From: Chitinophagales bacterium
GTDB lineage: Bacteria; Bacteroidota; Bacteroidia; Chitinophagales; Chitinophagaceae
Length of the DNA stretch: 64,000 bases
Reading direction: 5' to 3'
Assembly: GCA_020636575.1 (NCBI GenBank)
Contig: JACJXP010000001.1
Location: forward strand, 1,054,001-1,118,000
In this document: in pieces, positions 59,890 through 64,000 of the stretch
Layout of the letters: each line of letters starts with the position of its first letter
Position numbering within the stretch: position 1 is the first letter of the stretch
The notes under the pieces: model-generated
Seen by the model: the letters and a program-made list of their open reading frames with translations, nothing else
Told to the model about the DNA's origin: nothing
Database searches by the model: none
Program-made: the position numbers and the translations under genes

Positions 59890-60975
59890 ATGTATAGGCT
59901 AAAGCAACTTGTATTTATCGCTTTACTTTTTTCAAACATCACTTTTTCGCAGCGTTCTGCAGATAACTTAACTACGGTTGATAGTCTTTCTATTTTAGTT
60001 AAATACAAGAATGACTTGAAAACCCTAACAAAAGAACTGACCAGTTCTTATACGGAACAATTACTAAAAGTAAGGGCAATTTTTAAATGGATTACAGATA
60101 ACATTCAATACGATTACAAATATTATAATAAGTATTACTATAAAGGAAAGGAGCCGGCTGCTTACAAATGCAAAAATAAGAAGGCTTGTGAAGCCAAAAG
60201 GATTGCTTGGGAATTGAAATATGTAGACAAAATTTTACGTAAGAAAAAAGCGGTCTGTCAAGGGTATTCCATGCTGTTTAAGAAAATGTGCGAAATAGCT
60301 GGGCTAGAGTCAGAGGTCATTCCAGGATATATAAGAACTGATTATTATCAAGTTGGCACACTCGGAAAACTGGATCATGCATGGAATGCTATTTGGATTG
60401 ACAGCGCTTATTATTTATTAGATGCAACATGGGCGGCTGGTACTTGTGGCAAGGACGATGATGGAAAACTTTTGTTCTTTAAAAAAAGCTTTAATAACTA
60501 TTACTGGCTGACACCCCCTAGTGATTTTATAAGGAATCATTATCCCCAAAATATAAAATGGACTTTGCTGTCAGATTATTCAAAAGACAGTTTCGCTACT
60601 AATCCATATTATCTTCCGAGTGAGATACACAATTTAGAACTTATAACACCTGCTTCAGGGGTCATCACTGCAGAAAAGGGTGATACTATTCAATTTGTGA
60701 TAAGGTATAATGGTTATTTTAATGACCTCCAAATCAACTCAAATCTTTTTCGTAATCCGGACATATGGGTTGTGGATGATCTTTCGAAAAGAAAAAAAGT
60801 GCGAAGACTTGACACTTTAGCTATAAAAAAACAGCAGTATATAAAATATAAACGGGATGGAGATCTTTATAAATTTCAGTATTTTATATCAGACCATTCA
60901 CTATATTATATAGACGTTTTATTTGATAGACAACGGGTAATGAGATTTAAGGTTAATGTCAAAAAAGAATCATGA
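59890..60975 (+). CDS. Secreted transglutaminase-like cysteine protease-fold protein
   Basis: 361 residues with a signal peptide ending near ITFSQRS. The transglutaminase-like core has all three expected residues: Cys in AVCQGYSMLFKKMCEIAG, His in KLDHAWNAIWID, Asp in YYLLDATWAAGTC, with the preceding block IFKWITDNIQYDYKYY. A C-terminal beta-rich domain of about 130 residues follows. It resembles the transglutaminase/kyphoscoliosis-type family. The substrate is unknown; protease or amidase activity is possible. The gene is AT-rich compared with its neighbours. A near-consensus box (TATCTTTC) lies just upstream. Confidence 0.78.
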   Translation: MYRLKQLVFIALLFSNITFSQRSADNLTTVDSLSILVKYKNDLKTLTKELTSSYTEQLLKVRAIFKWITDNIQYDYKYYNKYYYKGKEPAAYKCKNKKACEAKRIAWELKYVDKILRKKKAVCQGYSMLFKKMCEIAGLESEVIPGYIRTDYYQVGTLGKLDHAWNAIWIDSAYYLLDATWAAGTCGKDDDGKLLFFKKSFNNYYWLTPPSDFIRNHYPQNIKWTLLSDYSKDSFATNPYYLPSEIHNLELITPASGVITAEKGDTIQFVIRYNGYFNDLQINSNLFRNPDIWVVDDLSKRKKVRRLDTLAIKKQQYIKYKRDGDLYKFQYFISDHSLYYIDVLFDRQRVMRFKVNVKKES

Positions 60976-61003
60976 AAAACGAATTCCTAATCTTAAGTGT
61001 TAA

Positions 61004-61489
61004 CTAGTTTTTCTTCAATAACGAATCCGCTTTAGCCAACCCATTCAGCACCGCTTCTTTTACTTTGGTCACTTTCATTTTTTCATCAGTAAGATATTGA
61101 ATGCGCTGTTCCATATTATCTTTTGCAGAATCCATATTAAACTCCACCATCCATTTATCCATGGCAAAATCAGCGTAGTTCAGTTCATTGATCAGTGTCT
61201 CCAGCTCCTGTTTCAACGTTTTTGCAGCTTCCTGTGCTTTTGCCGGTAATGCAGATACGGAATCCAGCAACCGCTGTGCTTCTTTCTGTGCGCCTCTTAC
61301 CTTGCCCATTTTAGGCATCACGGCATCATGCCCTTCCATTACCTGCATCATCAGGCTGTCAGCTTCTGTCTTGGGCTCATCGGTTTTGTGGCCACTGTGA
61401 TCAGTTTCACTATCATTCGTTTTTGAGTTATTACAGGATGTTGTATATATGAGAGCAGTTAGTAGTAATAAGGGCAGCAATTTTTTCAT
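61004..61489 (-). CDS. Hypothetical helical lipoprotein
   Basis: 161 residues from the ATG at 61489, which gives a proper lipoprotein signal (MKKLLPLLLLTALIYTTSC); an ATG at 61564 would run through the promoter box. After a short His/Asp/Glu-rich linker (SETDHSGHKTDEPKTE) the protein is a long amphipathic helix set rich in Met, Lys, Glu and Ala, probably a helical bundle. No family recognised with certainty. Single gene, divergent from paaZ. Confidence 0.7.
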   Translation of the reverse strand: MKKLLPLLLLTALIYTTSCNNSKTNDSETDHSGHKTDEPKTEADSLMMQVMEGHDAVMPKMGKVRGAQKEAQRLLDSVSALPAKAQEAAKTLKQELETLINELNYADFAMDKWMVEFNMDSAKDNMEQRIQYLTDEKMKVTKVKEAVLNGLAKADSLLKKN

Positions 61490-61502
61490 TTTCTTTTTTT
61501 CG

Positions 61503-61510
61503 CAAAGATA
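61503..61510 (-). promoter_or_regulatory. Candidate -7 box for the helical lipoprotein gene
   Basis: TATCTTTG on the minus strand fits TAnnTTTG and lies 13 bp before the ATG at 61489, giving a leader of under 10 nt. It supports the short start. No TTG at the -33 spacing. Confidence 0.45.
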
Positions 61511-61584
61511 GGCATCAGTAAAAGGCCGAAAGCTGACTTTTTTTGTTTTAAGGTATTTTCGCAATACGAATTTTAAATTGCTGT

Positions 61585-63663
61585 ATGAATAAACTGGAAA
61601 ATTATATCGGAGGAAAATGGATCACCGGAGATGGGGAGGGACAAACATTATTTAATGCTGTAACCGGTAAGGCGATCGCCACTGCTACCACAAAGGGGCT
61701 TGACTTTGCAGCTATGACTGAATATGCCCGAAAAATTGGTAATCCTGCGCTGAGAAAAATGACTTTTCATCAGCGGGGCAATATGCTAAAGGCCCTGGCA
61801 CTTCATTTAAGAGGTCACTTACCCAAATTTTATGAGATAAGCTACAGAACCGGTGCTACCAAAGCTGATAGCTGGGTGGATATTGAGGGGGGGATTGGCA
61901 ACCTGTTTGCCAATGCTTCATTAAGAAGAAAATTCCCCGATGAAGTTTTTTGTGTAGATGGTGAAAGCCATAACCTGAGTAAGAACAATACTTTTATGGG
62001 TACACATATCCTTGTGCCCAAAGAAGGGGTGGCCATTCATATCAATGCATTCAACTTCCCGGTTTGGGGTATGCTGGAAAAAATTGCAGTGAACCTGCTT
62101 GCTGGTATGCCCGCTATTGTAAAACCGGCTACCATCACCAGTTATTTAACTGAAGCGGTAGTGAAGGAAATAATTGCTTCCAAAATATTACCCGAAGGAA
62201 GCCTGCAATTGATCTGCGGCAGCGCCGGCGATCTGTTGGATCATGTAACAAGCCAGGATGTTGTCACTTTTACCGGCAGCGCTTCTACAGGACAAATGTT
62301 GAAAAAGACAGCGGCCATATTAGAGAACAATGTTCCGTTCAATATGGAAGCAGATTCACTGAATTGTATTGTAATGGGAAACGATGTGCAGCCCGGTATG
62401 CCGGAATGGGACATCTTTATTAAAGAGATCAGGAAAGAAATGACATTGAAGGCAGGACAGCGTTGCACCGGTATCCGCAGAATTTTTGTTCCTGGGAACA
62501 AGATGGAAGATGTGTGGAAAGGGGTTTCAGCTTCTCTTTCTCAAACTACGATAGGTAACCCATTGAATGAAAAAGTAAGAATGGGTTCACTGGCGGGAGA
62601 AACACAACGATCAGAAGTAAGGGGCCAGGTTGAAAAATTATTGGCCAGTTCACAGATAGTTTATGGTTCACTGGATAGTGTTAAAGTGGTAGATGCAGAT
62701 CCAAAACAAGGAGCCTTTATGTCGCCGGTATTACTCATGAATGAAAAGCCTTATGAAGCAAAAGAAGCACATGAGGTAGAAGCATTTGGCCCCGTAAGCA
62801 CCATTATGCCGTATAAAACAATGGATGATGCCATTGTATTGAGTAAACTGGGAAAGGGAAGTTTGTGTACTACCATTGTTACATCTGATAAGAAAACAGC
62901 AAGGCACTATGCGATCAATGCTGCTACACATCATGGAAGAATACTGATCCTGAATAACGAATGTGCCAAAGAGTCAACAGGTCATGGATCACCATTGCCG
63001 CTGCTGGTACATGGCGGCCCGGGCCGTGCCGGTGGTGGCGAAGAGATGGGTGGTATTCGTGGGGTGAAGCATTACCTGCAAAGAACTGCATTACAGGGTT
63101 CACCGAATTTTATTACTGCTGTTACTAATGTTTACCAGCCCCATGCAAAAGGAAATGAATCAGATATTCATCCTTTTAAAAAATATTTTGAAGAGCTGCA
63201 GGTGGGTGACCAGATCATGACAGCAAAAAGAGTGATCACCAGTGAGGATATAGACCGGTTTGCTGATCTGAGCGGCGATCATTTTTATGCGCATATTAAA
63301 ACCACTGATTTTGAAGGAACCATGTTTGAGCAGCAGGTGGCGCATGGCTATTTTATTATGAGTGTGGCCGCCGGATTATTTGTAGATAGTTATGAAAAAA
63401 ATCCTGTGTTATTGAATTATGGTATTGATGAACTTCGATTCACCAAACCTGTTTATCCCGGCGCTGAGATACAGATACGATTTACCTGTAAGGAAAAACT
63501 GCCCAATGATAAACGAATGTTGCAACCCGGTGATGAGCCTAAACGAGGAGATGATATTGACAAGGGTATTGTAAAGTGGATGGTAGAAATGCTGGACGGC
63601 ACTGATGAACCGGTTGTGGGTGTGGCAACAATATTGACAATGGTCGCCAAAAAGAAACAGTAA
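61585..63663 (+). CDS. paaZ: Bifunctional PaaZ: oxepin-CoA hydrolase / semialdehyde dehydrogenase
   Basis: 692 residues in two parts. Residues 1 to about 530 are an aldehyde dehydrogenase with the catalytic Cys294 in KAGQRCTGIRR and the Glu-bearing NMEADSLN segment. Residues about 540-690 are a MaoC-like hydratase with the hotdog-fold dyad D565/H570 in SGDHFYAHI. This fusion is PaaZ, which opens the oxepin ring of the activated phenylacetate intermediate and oxidises the resulting semialdehyde. An enoyl-CoA hydratase gene follows after 13 bp, as in paa clusters. The paaABCDE genes are not in the window. Confidence 0.95.
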   Translation: MNKLENYIGGKWITGDGEGQTLFNAVTGKAIATATTKGLDFAAMTEYARKIGNPALRKMTFHQRGNMLKALALHLRGHLPKFYEISYRTGATKADSWVDIEGGIGNLFANASLRRKFPDEVFCVDGESHNLSKNNTFMGTHILVPKEGVAIHINAFNFPVWGMLEKIAVNLLAGMPAIVKPATITSYLTEAVVKEIIASKILPEGSLQLICGSAGDLLDHVTSQDVVTFTGSASTGQMLKKTAAILENNVPFNMEADSLNCIVMGNDVQPGMPEWDIFIKEIRKEMTLKAGQRCTGIRRIFVPGNKMEDVWKGVSASLSQTTIGNPLNEKVRMGSLAGETQRSEVRGQVEKLLASSQIVYGSLDSVKVVDADPKQGAFMSPVLLMNEKPYEAKEAHEVEAFGPVSTIMPYKTMDDAIVLSKLGKGSLCTTIVTSDKKTARHYAINAATHHGRILILNNECAKESTGHGSPLPLLVHGGPGRAGGGEEMGGIRGVKHYLQRTALQGSPNFITAVTNVYQPHAKGNESDIHPFKKYFEELQVGDQIMTAKRVITSEDIDRFADLSGDHFYAHIKTTDFEGTMFEQQVAHGYFIMSVAAGLFVDSYEKNPVLLNYGIDELRFTKPVYPGAEIQIRFTCKEKLPNDKRMLQPGDEPKRGDDIDKGIVKWMVEMLDGTDEPVVGVATILTMVAKKKQ

Positions 63664-63676
63664 TAAACTTTCAATT

Positions 63677-64000
63677 ATGGAAGAAGCATATATAAAAACG
63701 GAATTACATAAAGGAATAGCTACTATTGAATTCTTTCATCCACAGAGTAATTCGCTACCCGGTTCTTTACTAAATGAACTGGCTGCCGCTGTTACTCATG
63801 CAGGGGATGATCCGGAGGCAAAAGTGATCGTATTACGATCAGGCGGAGACAGGGCTTTTTGTGCCGGGGCATCTTTTGATGAACTGGTAGCTATTAAAAA
63901 CGAAAAGCAGGGACTTGAATTTTTTAGTGGCTTTGCAAAAGTCATCAATGCCATGCGGCATTGCCCCAAACTGATCATTGGCAGGATACAGGGAAAATGT
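63677..64000 (+). CDS. Enoyl-CoA hydratase/isomerase family protein (3' end outside window)
   Basis: The first 108 codons from the ATG at 63677. The crotonase fold is shown by KVIVLRSGGDRAFCAGASFDEL (oxyanion hole segment, residues 49-70) and the following ALxxxxKPxIG-like CPKLIIGRIQGKC. Located 13 bp after paaZ, it may be PaaG- or PaaF-like and act on ring-derived CoA esters, but the visible part cannot separate these. The gene continues past the window edge. Confidence 0.9.
   Translation, partial: MEEAYIKTELHKGIATIEFFHPQSNSLPGSLLNELAAAVTHAGDDPEAKVIVLRSGGDRAFCAGASFDELVAIKNEKQGLEFFSGFAKVINAMRHCPKLIIGRIQGKC

Noticed and set aside
1..64000. CRISPR arrays, insertion sequences, phage genes, toxin-antitoxin pairs
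   Set aside because: Read on both strands, no regularly spaced repeats, transposase or phage motifs, or paired small toxin-like genes were recognised.

Overview
The window reads as a chromosomal segment of a Bacteroidota bacterium, most likely of the Chitinophagaceae type. The grounds are a SusC/SusD pair driven by an ECF sigma/FecR pair, many secreted lipoproteins, a DUF4834 protein, a 615-residue PurF-like protein, an IF-2 with a long charged N-terminus, and repeated upstream boxes of the Bacteroidota form TAnnTTTG. There is no phage, transposon, integrase or CRISPR array. Species assignment is not possible from the sequence alone.

Layout. 1-7.8 kb: the 5' part of a SWIB-domain protein with a histone H1-like tail; a sugar-kinase-like phosphotransferase; a Tat-exported Gfo/Idh/MocA oxidoreductase between two AT-rich secreted orphans; tRNA-Asn; a Rieske ferredoxin co-transcribed with hflX; an outer-membrane beta-barrel protein; and a tRNA with a CAT anticodon. 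7.8-39.3 kb: a large polysaccharide utilisation locus (PUL), described below. 39.3-44.4 kb: DUF4834, then the conserved rimP-nusA-infB operon. 44.4-51.1 kb: a SurA-like PPIase, a PurF-like enzyme, SixA, a glycosyltransferase, a two-gene small-protein unit and an aminotransferase. 51.2-58.6 kb: a secreted BNR/VPS10-type repeat protein, an SRPBCC protein, an M16 peptidase and MsrB. 58.7-64 kb: adenylate kinase, a DinB/DUF1569-like protein, a secreted transglutaminase-like protein, a small lipoprotein, then PaaZ and the start of an enoyl-CoA hydratase gene, probably the edge of a phenylacetate catabolic cluster.

The PUL is the centre of interest. An ECF sigma factor and FecR anti-sigma precede a SusC with an N-terminal signalling (STN) domain, a SusD and a LamG lipoprotein. 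A strong intrinsic terminator follows. Then 16 tightly packed genes (about 23.7 kb, mostly 0-32 bp gaps or 4-bp overlaps) encode a VCBS/ASPIC-UnbV lipoprotein, two GH30 enzymes, three tandem GH144-type enzymes, an endonuclease/exonuclease/phosphatase-fold protein, a DoxX membrane protein, a GMC flavo-dehydrogenase with a Tat-lipoprotein subunit 3, a GH43-like enzyme with discoidin and FN3 modules, an SGNH hydrolase, two GH3 enzymes, a sulfatase and an alpha/beta-hydrolase. GH144 is the endo/exo-beta-1,2-glucanase family, some GH30 enzymes cut beta-1,6-glucan, and GH3 enzymes finish glucosides. My working hypothesis is a locus for a beta-1,2-glucan with beta-1,6 branches and ester or phosphodiester decorations, such as osmoregulated periplasmic or cyclic glucans of Proteobacteria, coupled to periplasmic sugar oxidation.

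No computation was possible. Domain assignments come from recognised motifs, lengths and gene order; exact subfamilies and substrates are inference.
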